From assembly GCA_030149245.1 (NCBI GenBank), contig JASBRX010000035.1, positions 1 through 64,000 on the forward strand: 64,000 nt of DNA. Reading direction: 5' to 3'. The stretch is from Sphingomonas bacterium (GTDB lineage Bacteria > Pseudomonadota > Alphaproteobacteria > Sphingomonadales > Sphingomonadaceae). A program made the position numbers and the translations under genes. Every line of letters begins with the position of its first letter. Position 1 is the stretch's first letter. The notes under the pieces were generated by a model. It saw nothing but the letters and a program-made list of their open reading frames with translations. It was not told the DNA's origin and did no database searches. Of the stretch, positions 9,135 to 17,678 are shown piece by piece.

Positions 9135-9854
9135 ATGGCGATACGTCGTCGCATCTCGGACGCGACCGCCCGACGGCAAAGGTGGCGAGAGTTTCTGGAC
9201 TTTGCTGATCGCCACGGCAGCCCGCATTGGCTGTTTCGGGGCGTCGCGGACAAAGAGAAGCATTTACTCGTGCCCAAGATCGGACGTGACAAGGCGCGAT
9301 ACGATGCCGGCATAGAACGGGTGCTGTTCCGCAACTTCGAGCGCCGTGCCCGTCAGTTCGTCGATGTCGGATCTCTTTCGCCCTGGGATTTGCTCGCGCT
9401 TGGCCAGCATCACGGTCTTCCGACGAGGCTCCTCGATTGGTCAACAAACCCGCTGGTCGCGGCATTCTTTGCGGTTAGCAGCGAGCCTCGCAAAGAGGTT
9501 GCGCGGGTCTATGCTTATCAGGCAGGCAACGTTATCGACCCGGCGATTGAGCATGATCCGTTCACGATAACCGATGTGGCTGTTCATATCCCTTCATCAA
9601 TCGCACCTCGGATCATCTCGCAACGTGGCGTGTTCACAGTCCATCCTGACCCGACAATTCCGCTTGCTCCCGCTGGCGGAGCGACAGGCGATCACTATTT
9701 TGATATTGAACCGATCGACCGGCCCTATTTCGAACGGCGGCTGTTCGGAATTGCGATCGATCCCAGCGTGATCGGCGCAGACTTGGATGGCCTGTGTCGC
9801 ACGTTGAATTGGCAGTACGAGCGCGGCGTCGCACTCGGAAAGGTAGTGTTCTGA
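9135..9854 (+). CDS. FRG-domain protein
   Basis: 239 residues with the hallmarks of the FRG domain: LFRGVAD at about 33-39, and further on LGQHHGLPTRLLDWSTNPLV followed by AAFFAV at about 90-115. The biochemical activity of FRG domains is not established; they are patchily distributed and often seen in accessory regions, sometimes near defence genes. No signal peptide or membrane segment. It starts 3 bases after the aminotransferase stop and its TGA overlaps the ATG of the next gene (TGATG), so the two are likely translated together. Codon use looks less GC-biased than the neighbouring core genes, which suggests acquisition. Function unknown. Confidence 0.88.
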   Translation: MAIRRRISDATARRQRWREFLDFADRHGSPHWLFRGVADKEKHLLVPKIGRDKARYDAGIERVLFRNFERRARQFVDVGSLSPWDLLALGQHHGLPTRLLDWSTNPLVAAFFAVSSEPRKEVARVYAYQAGNVIDPAIEHDPFTITDVAVHIPSSIAPRIISQRGVFTVHPDPTIPLAPAGGATGDHYFDIEPIDRPYFERRLFGIAIDPSVIGADLDGLCRTLNWQYERGVALGKVVF

Positions 9855-10195
9855 TGGCAAGCACGGCATTTCGCTCCGACCCCCGGCGCGAACAGATCGC
9901 TGAGGCGCTGCAGAATATTGAGATCAGTGACCTCGACATCTGGGACGATCTGGACATTCTTTCGACCCACACTCGGGTCGAGGCGTTCGAAGTCCCCGTC
10001 GAAGGAATTATCCTCGGTCCGGGCAACCGTTTCTCTGCGGTTCTGAACCTCTATCTTACGCTACAATATGGGAAGGACGACGACGATGGCTTCACGACGT
10101 CTGACAGTTTCGTCGCAATCGTCAAAGGTCAACTGGAGGGTGAGGCTCTCACGGTTGACTCTTCCAGCGTAGATACATCGTCATTCTACGAGTGA
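9854..10195 (+). CDS. Small acidic protein coupled to the FRG gene
   Basis: 113 residues starting MASTAFRSDPRREQIAEALQ, at the ATG that overlaps the FRG stop; the track's longer version starts inside the FRG gene. It is strongly acidic (SDLDIWDDLDIL, then GKDDDDGFTTSD) with a Ser/Asp-rich tail, and has predicted beta-strands around VEGIILGPGNRFSAVLNLYL. I recognise no family. The tight coupling to an FRG gene would suit a partner or neutralising protein, but that is inference. Confidence 0.75.
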   Translation: MASTAFRSDPRREQIAEALQNIEISDLDIWDDLDILSTHTRVEAFEVPVEGIILGPGNRFSAVLNLYLTLQYGKDDDDGFTTSDSFVAIVKGQLEGEALTVDSSSVDTSSFYE

Positions 10196-10221
10196 TCGCC
10201 GAACCCGCTTTGGCTCTAAGC

Positions 10222-10254
10222 AAAAAAGGGGCGCCCCGGTCGGAGCGCCCCTTT
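10222..10254 (-). terminator. Intrinsic terminator for the beta-barrel gene
   Basis: A perfect 10-bp stem, AAAGGGGCGC (10225-10234) and GCGCCCCTTT (10245-10254), with a 10-base loop. On the minus strand the stem is followed by a run of T (complement of A10222-10227), so it terminates the outer membrane protein gene at 10275. It may also stop read-through from the acidic protein gene on the plus strand. Confidence 0.85.
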
Positions 10255-10274
10255 CCTTTACCGGTCCGCAGCGA

Positions 10275-10859
10275 TCAGAAGCGGAAGCCGAAACCGACCG
10301 ACGCCTGACGGCGCTGCAGGTTGAAGCCGGTGCCGTAGAAGTCGCCGAAATCGGCGTAAGCGCCTTCGACATTGATATAGGCATTCTTCGACACCGCGAT
10401 TTCGACGCCGAGCGCGCCATAGACGCCGCCCTTGCTGTCGGACGCGGTGGTCGCGCCGCTGGTCGCTTCGATCGTCAGCGAGGCATAGCCGAGCTTGCCG
10501 TAGAGCGCAGTGGTCGGGCTCAGTTCGACGCCGACGCGACCGCCAGCGGCCAGATTGCCCTTGACCTTAAGGCAGTCGGGGCCGTCGCACAGTTCGACGC
10601 CCGAAAATTCATAGTTCACGAACGGACCGACAGTGACCTTGTTGCTGACCGCGAGGTCGAAACCGATTTCGGCGCCATAGGACACCGCGCTGCCGATCTT
10701 GTAGATGTCGCCATCGCCGCTGACGGTCGGGGTTTCGTAGCCGAGACGTGCCTCGATGCGCGCGCCGTCGAACAAATTGCCGGCCGACGCTTCTTCCTGC
10801 GCGAACGCGACGCCGGGCAGGCACGACAATGCCGCCGCAGCGACCAGAAGCTTCTTCAT
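10275..10859 (-). CDS. Small outer membrane beta-barrel protein
   Basis: 194 residues. MKKLLVAAAALSCLPGVAFA is a clear Sec signal peptide with cleavage before QEEAS. The mature part is made of alternating amphipathic strands (ARIEARLGYETP, YGAEIGFDLAV, RQASVGFGFRF) and ends in Phe, the usual outer-membrane insertion signal. Size and pattern fit the eight-stranded OmpA-like/Omp25 barrel group, but no ligand or function can be assigned. One Cys pair (ELCDGPDCLKV) sits in a predicted loop. Transcribed alone, with its own terminator. Confidence 0.85.
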   Translation of the reverse strand: MKKLLVAAAALSCLPGVAFAQEEASAGNLFDGARIEARLGYETPTVSGDGDIYKIGSAVSYGAEIGFDLAVSNKVTVGPFVNYEFSGVELCDGPDCLKVKGNLAAGGRVGVELSPTTALYGKLGYASLTIEATSGATTASDSKGGVYGALGVEIAVSKNAYINVEGAYADFGDFYGTGFNLQRRQASVGFGFRF

Positions 10860-11026
10860 AATTCCCCCTTATCGGTGGCCGGAGTGGCCTGAAATACCCG
10901 CCATAAGTGTTTGATTCGACGGGCGCGCCGCCGATATTGCGGCGTGACTTCGCCGTCCATCCGAATTTCTTGCGAACGTGGGAACGGGTGATTGAATTCG
11001 GGACAGTGTTGCGCCAGTGCAACGAC

Positions 11027-11443
11027 ATGACTCGTCCCGGCTTTGCCTTTTCTCACCGACTGCGCGTGCGCTATGCCGAAATTGACGGGCAGAAGGTCGT
11101 GTTTAACTCCCGCTACCTTGAATATGCCGATGTCGCGCTCAGCGAATATTGGCGCTGGCTGCGGCTCGCCGAGCTGGCCGAATGGCGCGATATGGAATTT
11201 CACGTCGCGCGCGCCACGGTCGATTACAAGGCGCCGTTCCGGTACGATGACGAATTCGACGCCTTTGCCCGCACCGCGCGGATCGGCACGTCGAGCGTGA
11301 CCAGCCTGATCGAGCTGGTGCATGCCCAAACCGGCGCGCTGCACACGGTGATCGAGCTGGTCCATGTCAATGTCGACCTGGCGGCTGGACGGTCGGCGCC
11401 GATCCCGCCCGATATCCGCCACCGCATGCTCGGAAGCGATTGA
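11027..11443 (+). CDS. Acyl-CoA thioesterase (hotdog, 4HBT/YbgC type)
   Basis: 138 residues from MTRPGFAFSHRLRVRYAEID; the track's start at 10907 adds 40 residues that look non-coding. The motif RVRYAEIDGQKVVFNSRYLEYAD is the active-site segment of YbgC-like thioesterases, in which the Asp after AEI is the expected catalytic residue. Likely hydrolyses short or medium acyl-CoA or aryl-CoA in the cytoplasm. No partner gene indicates the substrate. Confidence 0.87.
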   Translation: MTRPGFAFSHRLRVRYAEIDGQKVVFNSRYLEYADVALSEYWRWLRLAELAEWRDMEFHVARATVDYKAPFRYDDEFDAFARTARIGTSSVTSLIELVHAQTGALHTVIELVHVNVDLAAGRSAPIPPDIRHRMLGSD

Positions 11444-11514
11444 TTTTGGGGGATACGCGCTCGCCCGCAGGCGCGGGAAACGCCCCGTTAACGGGTCGGG
11501 ACTAACCTCCCGCC

Positions 11515-13290
11515 ATGCGCCGCAGTCGCCTGTCTCAATCCAATTTCCTGGTCGTTGCCGCAGTCGCGCTGGCCTATTTCCTGTGCGCGGTCGGCGCGAT
11601 CGCCTTCACCCGGCTGAGCGGTCATGTCGCGCTGCTGTGGCTCGCTACCGCGCTGCTGGTCGGGGCGCTGTTGACGCGCCCGGCGACCGAGCGTCCGCTG
11701 CACATTGCGAGTTGCTTCGCGGCGTCGGTCGCGGCCTCGCTTGCCGTGTCGCCCTATGCGCCGCTCGCGCCCGTGTTCGGCGTGGCGAACATCGTCGAAG
11801 CGCTGATCGCCTGGGCACTGCTGCGCGGGCTCGGCGTGGATGCGCGCATGTTCCTTTCGTTGCGAGCGCTCGCCGTGTTCGTTGCGACGGCGGGCGTGGT
11901 GGCACCGCTCGCCAGCGGGGTGATCCCGGCCATCACACTCCCACTCTATCAGGGGGCTGACCCGTGGGCGGTTTGGCTGAGCTGGGCCATCGGCCATGGC
12001 CTGGGCGCGCTCATCGGAACCCCGATCGCTCTGCTCGCGCTGGCAGGAGCGACCTATCGCGACCGGTTCAGTGGCCCCGCCGCATTGCCGCGCTTTGTGG
12101 GGATCACGCTGCTGATGGGTGGAGTGACCGGCCTGTGCTTCGCGCAGTCACACCTGCCGCTGTTGTTCGTGCCGATCCTACCGCTGATCGCCGCCACCAT
12201 GGCGTTTCGCGTGGCCGGAGCGACGCTGGGCGTGTTCCTGATCGCGCTGATCGGGGCGGCCTTTACCGTCATGGGCATGGGACCGCTGGAGTTGATCGAC
12301 GGCAGCGACGCGTTCCAGCTGCAATTCTTCCAATTCTACCTCGCCGTGCTGTTCCTGATCGCGGTCCCGTTCGCGACGATGATCGCGCAGAATCAGCGCC
12401 TCGCCGCCTCGGTGGCGCTGAGCGAGGCACGCTACCGGCTTATCTCCGAACATGTGTCCGACGTCGTCCTGACACTCGATCCCAGGGGGGCGGTGCAGTT
12501 CGCCTCGCCGTCGATGCGTGAGGTGACCGGTCACGCCCCGGAATCGATCATTGGCAAAAGCCCTGCGGAGCTGGTCCACGAAGTCGATCGCGAACGGGTG
12601 CGCGAAGCCTATCGCCATGTGATCGCGGAGCCTGAACGGGTCCACCGGTTCGAATTTCGCGGCCATACCGCGACCGGCGGCATCCGCTGGTTCGAGACGA
12701 CCGCACGCGCCGTCCGCGACACCGACCAGGCGGTACTGAGCGTCGTCACGGTCGTGCGCGAGGTGAGTCAGCGCAAGGCGCGCGAAGCCGATCTGCTGCG
12801 CCAGGCGAATACCGATCCGATGACCGGCGTGCTCAACCGCCGCGCGTTCCAGGATCGGATCGACCAGTTTCGCAGCAACACGCCCGACCGGCCGGGCGCG
12901 CTGGCCTTGTTCGATCTCGACCATTTCAAGCGGGTCAATGACGGCCACGGCCATGACGCGGGCGACGCCGCGCTGCTGCATTTCGCGGATGTGCTCCGCG
13001 CCAATCTGCGCGTCGAGGACGTGATCGGGCGCCTGGGCGGTGAGGAATTCGCGGTGCTGTTCCCCGGCCTCTCGACCACCGCCGCGATGGTGGCGTGCGA
13101 GCGGGTGCGCAGCTCGCTGCAGGATGCGCGCATCCATGCCGGCGACACAACCTTCACGATTACGGTCAGCGCCGGGGTCGCGCCGATCCGCCCCGACCTG
13201 TCGTCGGACGAAGTGTTCCGCATCGCCGATGCTGCGCTCTATCGCGCCAAGTCGCGCGGCCGCAACCGCAGCGAACTCGCGGCGGCCTGA
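11515..13290 (+). CDS. Membrane diguanylate cyclase (MASE1-PAS-GGDEF)
   Basis: 591 residues. The N-terminal half is a multi-span MASE1-like sensor (about 10-290, starting FLVVAAVALAYFLCAVGAIA). A PAS domain follows (about 300-420: ARYRLISEHVSDVVLTLDP). The GGDEF domain covers about 430-588, with an intact active site GGEEF at about 508 and an inhibitory RxxD site (RVED) five residues before it. It should make c-di-GMP from two GTP and be subject to product inhibition. No EAL domain is attached. It ends against the HxlR gene, stop codon to stop codon. Confidence 0.94.
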   Translation: MRRSRLSQSNFLVVAAVALAYFLCAVGAIAFTRLSGHVALLWLATALLVGALLTRPATERPLHIASCFAASVAASLAVSPYAPLAPVFGVANIVEALIAWALLRGLGVDARMFLSLRALAVFVATAGVVAPLASGVIPAITLPLYQGADPWAVWLSWAIGHGLGALIGTPIALLALAGATYRDRFSGPAALPRFVGITLLMGGVTGLCFAQSHLPLLFVPILPLIAATMAFRVAGATLGVFLIALIGAAFTVMGMGPLELIDGSDAFQLQFFQFYLAVLFLIAVPFATMIAQNQRLAASVALSEARYRLISEHVSDVVLTLDPRGAVQFASPSMREVTGHAPESIIGKSPAELVHEVDRERVREAYRHVIAEPERVHRFEFRGHTATGGIRWFETTARAVRDTDQAVLSVVTVVREVSQRKAREADLLRQANTDPMTGVLNRRAFQDRIDQFRSNTPDRPGALALFDLDHFKRVNDGHGHDAGDAALLHFADVLRANLRVEDVIGRLGGEEFAVLFPGLSTTAAMVACERVRSSLQDARIHAGDTTFTITVSAGVAPIRPDLSSDEVFRIADAALYRAKSRGRNRSELAAA

Positions 13291-13785
13291 TTATTCGGCG
13301 GCCTCCGCCGGGCTTTCACCGACGACATCCTCGGGCAAGGACCAGAGCAGATCGTGCTTGCCCAGCACGCGTCCATCATGGCTCCGCACCTGCACCGGCG
13401 CGATCCGGCGATGGTCGCGCGCATCGACCAGCACCGGCGTCGCGGGCATGCCCGTCTCCCACCGCTCGCCCCATTGCCGCAGTGCAACCATGGTCGGGAG
13501 GAGCGCAAAGCCCTTTTCGGTCAGGCGATATTCCACCTTTCGGCGATCGTCGTCGCAGGTCTGTCGCGCCAAAATGCCATGATCGACCAGTCGCGTGAGC
13601 CGGTTGGCGAGGATGTTGCGCGCGATGCCGAGCTCCGACTGGAACTCCTCGAAATGATAAAGGCCGTTGAATGCGGCGCGCAGGATCAGGAAGGACCAGC
13701 GCTCACCCATCGCCTCCAACGCCGCCGGCAGGCTGCAATTGGTGGCGAGCTGTCGCAGGGGTTCTCGCAGTCCAGTATGACCCAT
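13291..13785 (-). CDS. HxlR family winged-helix regulator
   Basis: 164 residues from MGHTGLREPLRQLATNCSLP, an internal ATG at 13785; the track adds 21 unsupported residues. The HxlR core is clear: CSLPAALEAMGERWSFLILRAAF, then FEEFQSELGIARNILANRLT (recognition region) and DRRKVEYRLTEKGFAL (wing). The Cys in NCSLP sits at the position typical of redox- or metabolite-sensing members. The C-terminal 45 residues extend beyond the minimal domain. Its target cannot be told from the neighbours, since it is convergent with the GGDEF gene and divergent from the small secreted protein. Confidence 0.88.
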   Translation of the reverse strand: MGHTGLREPLRQLATNCSLPAALEAMGERWSFLILRAAFNGLYHFEEFQSELGIARNILANRLTRLVDHGILARQTCDDDRRKVEYRLTEKGFALLPTMVALRQWGERWETGMPATPVLVDARDHRRIAPVQVRSHDGRVLGKHDLLWSLPEDVVGESPAEAAE

Positions 13786-13930
13786 AACCGGCAAATCTAC
13801 CCTAATTTCACCGCCGCACAACGCGATAAGTTCCTTGCGGTGCAGCAACAGTTTTCCATTGCAACTGAATACCTATCGGAGTAAGTAGCGATTCGCAACC
13901 TTTGTTGCAGTGCACCCCAGGGAGAGTATC

Positions 13931-14233
13931 ATGATCCGCTTCGCCCCGATCGCCGCTGTCGCGCTCTGCCTCAGCGCCGCGACCCCCGCTCTGGCCCAGT
14001 CGGGCCACTACACCGCCACTCCGGCAGAAGCGCCGAAGAAGGCCAGCTTCATCACCCAGACCACTGTCTGGAAGTGCAAGGACGGGACCTGCGCCGCGCC
14101 CAAGTCGACGATGAGCGACAAGGTCATGTGCGAGCGGGTCGTGCAACGCGTCGGCACTCTCAGCACCTTCTCAGTCGGTGGTACCGCATTCGACGCAGAG
14201 GCGCTCGCCGCCTGCAACGCGCGCGCCAAGTAA
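13931..14233 (+). CDS. Small secreted protein (resembles CC_3452 family)
   Basis: 100 residues from MIRFAPIAAVALCLSAATPA with a Sec signal peptide ending ALAQSG; GGGAGAG precedes the ATG. The mature protein has a Lys/Cys motif TTVWKCKDGTCAAPKS and two more Cys (VMCERV, LAACNA), so two disulphides are possible in the periplasm. It resembles a small conserved protein of unknown function found in Caulobacter and sphingomonads; this family naming is from memory and not checked. A strong terminator follows. Confidence 0.75.
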   Translation: MIRFAPIAAVALCLSAATPALAQSGHYTATPAEAPKKASFITQTTVWKCKDGTCAAPKSTMSDKVMCERVVQRVGTLSTFSVGGTAFDAEALAACNARAK

Positions 14234-14263
14234 GCCACACAGCCGTCACTTCAACGCAACACC

Positions 14264-14296
14264 AAACGGGCATCGGCCAACGCCGGTGCCCGTTTT
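14264..14296 (+). terminator. Intrinsic terminator after the small secreted protein
   Basis: Arms AAACGGGCATCGGC (14264-14277) and GCCGGTGCCCGTTT (14282-14295) pair along 14 bp with one G-U, around a 4-base loop, and end in a T run (14293-14296). It separates the small secreted protein from rel, so rel should have its own promoter in the very short space downstream or overlapping it. Confidence 0.85.
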
Positions 14297-14308
14297 GCGT
14301 GAAACCTG

Positions 14309-16432
14309 TTGCAAAGCAGCAGCATCACCCCCCACATTCGGCGGGTGCTGCGTCAATATGAACTTGTCGACCGGGTCCTGTCCTACGACCCCGAAGCCAA
14401 TGAGGCGCTCCTCAACCGCGCGTATGTATTTTCGATGCACGCGCATGGCAGCCAGAAGCGCGCCAATGGCGACCCCTATTTCAGCCACCCGATCGAGGTG
14501 GCGGGCATCCTGACCGACCTGCACCTCGATGACGAGACGATCGCGACCGCGATCCTGCACGACACGATCGAGGATACGGTCGCCACGCCTGAGGAGATCC
14601 TCGCCAAGTTCGGACCGAGCGTCGCGCGGCTGGTCGATGGCGTGACCAAGCTGTCCAAGATCGAGGCGCAGACCGAGAGCGAGCGCGCGGCGGAGAATCT
14701 CCGCAAATTCCTGCTCGCCATGTCGGACGATATCCGCGTGCTGCTGGTCAAGCTGGCCGACCGGCTGCACAATATGCGCACGCTGCACCATATCCCGAAG
14801 CCCGAGAAGCGGCGGCGGATCGCGCGCGAGACGATGGACATCTATGCCCCGCTGGCCGAGCGGATTGGCATGTACGAGTTCATGAAGGAGATGCAGACGC
14901 TCGCCTTCCAGCAGCTCGAACCCGAAGCGCATGAATCGATCACCAAGCGGCTCGCGGCGCTGACCGTCGAGGGTGAGGACCGCATCGCCAAGATCGGATC
15001 GGGCCTCAAATTGCTGCTGTCGCGCGGTGGGGTCGAGGCCGAGATTTCGGGGCGCGAGAAACACCCCTATTCGATCTGGAAGAAGATGTCGGAGCGGCAT
15101 GTCAGCTTCGAACAGCTGTCCGACATCATGGCGTTCCGCGCGATCGTCGGCACCGAAGAGGAATGCTATCGCGCGCTCGGCATCATCCATCGCCGTTGGC
15201 CGATGGTGCCGGGGCGGTTCAAGGACTATATCTCGACGCCCAAGCGCAACGGATACCGTTCGCTCCACACCAGCATCATTCATGCCGGCGACACCCGCGT
15301 CGAAATCCAGATCCGCACGCGCGAGATGCACAGCCAGGCCGAACATGGCCTCGCCGCGCACTGGTCGTACAAGCAGAATGCGGTGCGCCCCGACACGCAG
15401 GTCAGCTGGATCCGCGATCTGGTCGACATCCTCGAACAGGCCGAAAGTCCCGAGGAACTGCTCGAACATACCAAGATGGCGATGTATCAGGATCGCATCT
15501 TCGCCTTCACGCCCAAGGGTGAGCTGATTCAGCTGCCCAAGGGCGCGACCCCGATCGACTTCGCCTATGCCGTCCACACCGACCTGGGCGATCAGGCGGT
15601 GGGCGCGAAGATCAATGGCCGCGTCGTCCCGCTGCGCACCGAAATCGCGCAGGGCGATCAGGTCGCGATCCTGCGCTCCAAGGCGCAGCGGCCGCAGGAC
15701 AATTGGCTGAACTTCGCGATCACGGGCAAGGCACGCGCCGCGATCCGCCGCCACCTGCGCCACAAGGAGCGCGACGAGACGATCGCGCTCGGGCGCAAGC
15801 TCTATGACGAGATCGTCGGTCGCCTGCCGGTGCCGATCGGTGAGGAGGCGCTGGGCGCCGCGCTGACCCGGCTCAAGCTCGAGGATGCCGATGCGCTGAT
15901 GGAGGCGATTGCGCGGCAAAAGGTCACCGACGCACAGGTGATGGAAGCGCTGATGCCCGGATCGACCGAGGATGAGGCGGCCCTGATGCCCGTCCAGCGT
16001 GTGCCGATCTCAATCAAGGGCCTCACCCCCGGCGTCGCCTTCACCCTGGCCGCCTGCTGCCACCCGGTTCCCGGCGACCGCATCGTCGGCGTGCGCCATC
16101 CCGATGCTCCGATCGAAATCCACCAGATCAGCTGCGCCAAACTCGACGCGGTCGAGGATCAGGACTGGGTCGATATCGGCTGGGGCGACAAGGCCGAGGG
16201 CGGCACCGCGCGCATCGCGGTGACGCTCAAGAACGAACCCGGCGCGCTCGGCGCGGTCGCGACGCTGCTGGGTCAGCACAAGGCGAACATCCTCAACATC
16301 CGCTTCGACACGCGCGACACCACATTCCACACCAACATGATCGACGTCGAAGTGCGCGACGCGGCGCATCTGATGAAGCTGATCGCGGCACTGCGCGCGG
16401 CGGATGCGGTCAGTTCGGCGGAGCGGGTTTAG
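14309..16432 (+). CDS. rel: Bifunctional (p)ppGpp synthetase/hydrolase (RelA/SpoT)
   Basis: The stringent-response enzyme that makes and degrades (p)ppGpp. Domains in order: HD hydrolase with HDTIED (about residue 83), synthetase domain with FKDYISTPKRNGYRSLHTSI (about 305-325), TGS (about 395-450: IFAFTPKGELIQLPKGATPI), a zinc-finger/helical region with AACCHPVPGD, and ACT (about 630-705). Both catalytic centres look complete, as expected for the single long RSH enzyme of alphaproteobacteria. The start is uncertain: the track uses TTG 14309, but GTG at 14345 (VLRQYELVDRVLSYD) matches the usual N-terminus better. Confidence 0.96.
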   Translation: MQSSSITPHIRRVLRQYELVDRVLSYDPEANEALLNRAYVFSMHAHGSQKRANGDPYFSHPIEVAGILTDLHLDDETIATAILHDTIEDTVATPEEILAKFGPSVARLVDGVTKLSKIEAQTESERAAENLRKFLLAMSDDIRVLLVKLADRLHNMRTLHHIPKPEKRRRIARETMDIYAPLAERIGMYEFMKEMQTLAFQQLEPEAHESITKRLAALTVEGEDRIAKIGSGLKLLLSRGGVEAEISGREKHPYSIWKKMSERHVSFEQLSDIMAFRAIVGTEEECYRALGIIHRRWPMVPGRFKDYISTPKRNGYRSLHTSIIHAGDTRVEIQIRTREMHSQAEHGLAAHWSYKQNAVRPDTQVSWIRDLVDILEQAESPEELLEHTKMAMYQDRIFAFTPKGELIQLPKGATPIDFAYAVHTDLGDQAVGAKINGRVVPLRTEIAQGDQVAILRSKAQRPQDNWLNFAITGKARAAIRRHLRHKERDETIALGRKLYDEIVGRLPVPIGEEALGAALTRLKLEDADALMEAIARQKVTDAQVMEALMPGSTEDEAALMPVQRVPISIKGLTPGVAFTLAACCHPVPGDRIVGVRHPDAPIEIHQISCAKLDAVEDQDWVDIGWGDKAEGGTARIAVTLKNEPGALGAVATLLGQHKANILNIRFDTRDTTFHTNMIDVEVRDAAHLMKLIAALRAADAVSSAERV

Positions 16433-16454
16433 GGCGCAAGTCAGGCCTACACCG

Positions 16455-16537
16455 CCGTTTGTGCTGAGCTTGTCGAAGCACCACTCCCGCGCTCACAGAG
16501 CGCAGCCCCTGCCCTTCGACAGGCTCAGGGCAAACGG
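16455..16537. repeat. Intergenic palindromic repeat, family R2 copy 1
   Basis: Arms around CTGAGCTTGTCGAAG (16464-16478) and CTTCGACAGGCTCAG (16514-16528), extended by CCGTTT and AAACGG at the outer ends. Related copies at 48986-49066 and 61270-61345. It lies between convergent rel and the DUF6607-like gene. Confidence 0.85.
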
Positions 16538-16601
16538 CTGTAGAGCTACGCGCGACGTTCCCGCCAACCTCAACACTGCGCCATATCCGCAACCACCAAA
16601 A

Positions 16602-16635
16602 TGCCCGCCCCGGGGGCTGAAGTCCGGGGCGGGCA
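16602..16635 (-). terminator. Intrinsic terminator for the TonB-receptor operon
   Basis: A perfect 12-bp stem, TGCCCGCCCCGG (16602-16613) and CCGGGGCGGGCA (16624-16635), with a 10-base loop. On the minus strand it is followed at once by TTTT (complement of 16598-16601), so it should end transcription of the receptor and DUF6607-like genes. Confidence 0.8.
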
Positions 16636-16671
16636 GGAACCGGCACGTTTGCGCGGCCGGAGGGTCTGGTT

Positions 16672-17655
16672 TCAGTTCGCGGCCTTGGTCGCCTGATCCA
16701 TCAGCGCCTTCGCCGTCTTGATCGCATCGGCTTCGGTGAGTTTGCCGCTCTGGATCTCGCCCGCAATCTCCAGCAACCGGCTGGCGATCACCGTACCGGA
16801 CTCCGCCGCTTCGGTGATGCGGATGCCGTTCTTCGCCGCGGCGATGCGGTCCCATTCGGCGCGCACTGCGGCCCAATAGCCCCTGGTCGCGGCCCAGTAA
16901 TCGTCCGCCGCCTTGACCGCATAGCCGTCGAACCGGGTGTAGGTGTTCAGCACATATTCCTGCACCACCGGCTCCAGCTTGCCGCCGAAATCGCCCATTT
17001 TGGTGTTGTCCTGCCAATGGACCCAGCCGCCGGGGAAGCTCTGGTGGCGGTTGATGCCGAGATAGCGGTCATAGACTGGCCCGCGCACCGCATCGCGGCG
17101 GGCGAGCGGGCGCCAGGTCCAGTTGGAGCGCCAGCGCCGCACCCCCGCCTCGGTCGTCCACTGGCCCCAGCCACCATAGCGCGGGCTGTCGTCGACCTGA
17201 TACACCGTCTGCGACCAGCGGCCCGGGCGCATCCGCTCCGGCACTTCCTCCCAGGTCCAGCTGTCGGGGCCGGAATAGACCAGCACCTTGGCGGGCTCAT
17301 ATTCCCAGTCCTGCCGCCAATGCTTGATGACGTGATCCTTGCCCTCATGGGTCACGACCAGCAGATGCTGGAGCCGGATCACGCGGCCGGTATCCTCGAT
17401 CACGCGGACCGATTCATGCCCGCCCGAAATCTTGGCATCGATCGGCACATAGCCCTCACGCCACGGCGTCGATTCGCGCATGTCGAAGCGGACCTTGTAG
17501 TTCCCCGCCATCGCCAGGATGTCGCGGCGGTCGGCCTCGAACGACGCCTTCTCTTCCTCCGGCGTGCGCACCCGTACCGGGCCATCGGCCAACGCCGGGG
17601 CGGCGGTCGCGGTCATCAGCGCGGCGGCGATGCTCAATCGAATCCACTGTTTCAT
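16672..17655 (-). CDS. DUF6607-like periplasmic protein
   Basis: 327 residues with signal peptide MKQWIRLSIAAALMTATAAPALA. The mature protein is rich in Trp and Arg (WSQTVYQVDDSPRYGGWGQW, RWRSNWTWRPLARRDA) and resembles the DUF6607 family, which I recall as accompanying TonB-dependent receptors; that naming was not checked. Its gene is only 23 bases downstream of the receptor gene on the same strand, so the two form an operon. A role in handling the imported iron or heme compound in the periplasm is an inference from that pairing. Confidence 0.75.
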   Translation of the reverse strand: MKQWIRLSIAAALMTATAAPALADGPVRVRTPEEEKASFEADRRDILAMAGNYKVRFDMRESTPWREGYVPIDAKISGGHESVRVIEDTGRVIRLQHLLVVTHEGKDHVIKHWRQDWEYEPAKVLVYSGPDSWTWEEVPERMRPGRWSQTVYQVDDSPRYGGWGQWTTEAGVRRWRSNWTWRPLARRDAVRGPVYDRYLGINRHQSFPGGWVHWQDNTKMGDFGGKLEPVVQEYVLNTYTRFDGYAVKAADDYWAATRGYWAAVRAEWDRIAAAKNGIRITEAAESGTVIASRLLEIAGEIQSGKLTEADAIKTAKALMDQATKAAN

Positions 17656-17678
17656 CTTACCCTCCGTGTTTTCGTTGT

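Noticed and set aside
7791-9263. Minus-strand ORF of 490 aa opposite the aminotransferase
   Set aside because: Composition of a shadow frame (RRHR-rich); the plus strand carries clear PLP enzyme motifs.
11021-11026. Extended N-terminus of the thioesterase from 10907
   Set aside because: The upstream codons overlap the OMP promoter region and show no family similarity; the ATG at 11027 begins the conserved domain.
14246-15919. Minus-strand ORF of 557 aa opposite rel
   Set aside because: Antisense of the RelA/SpoT gene; arises from high GC third positions.
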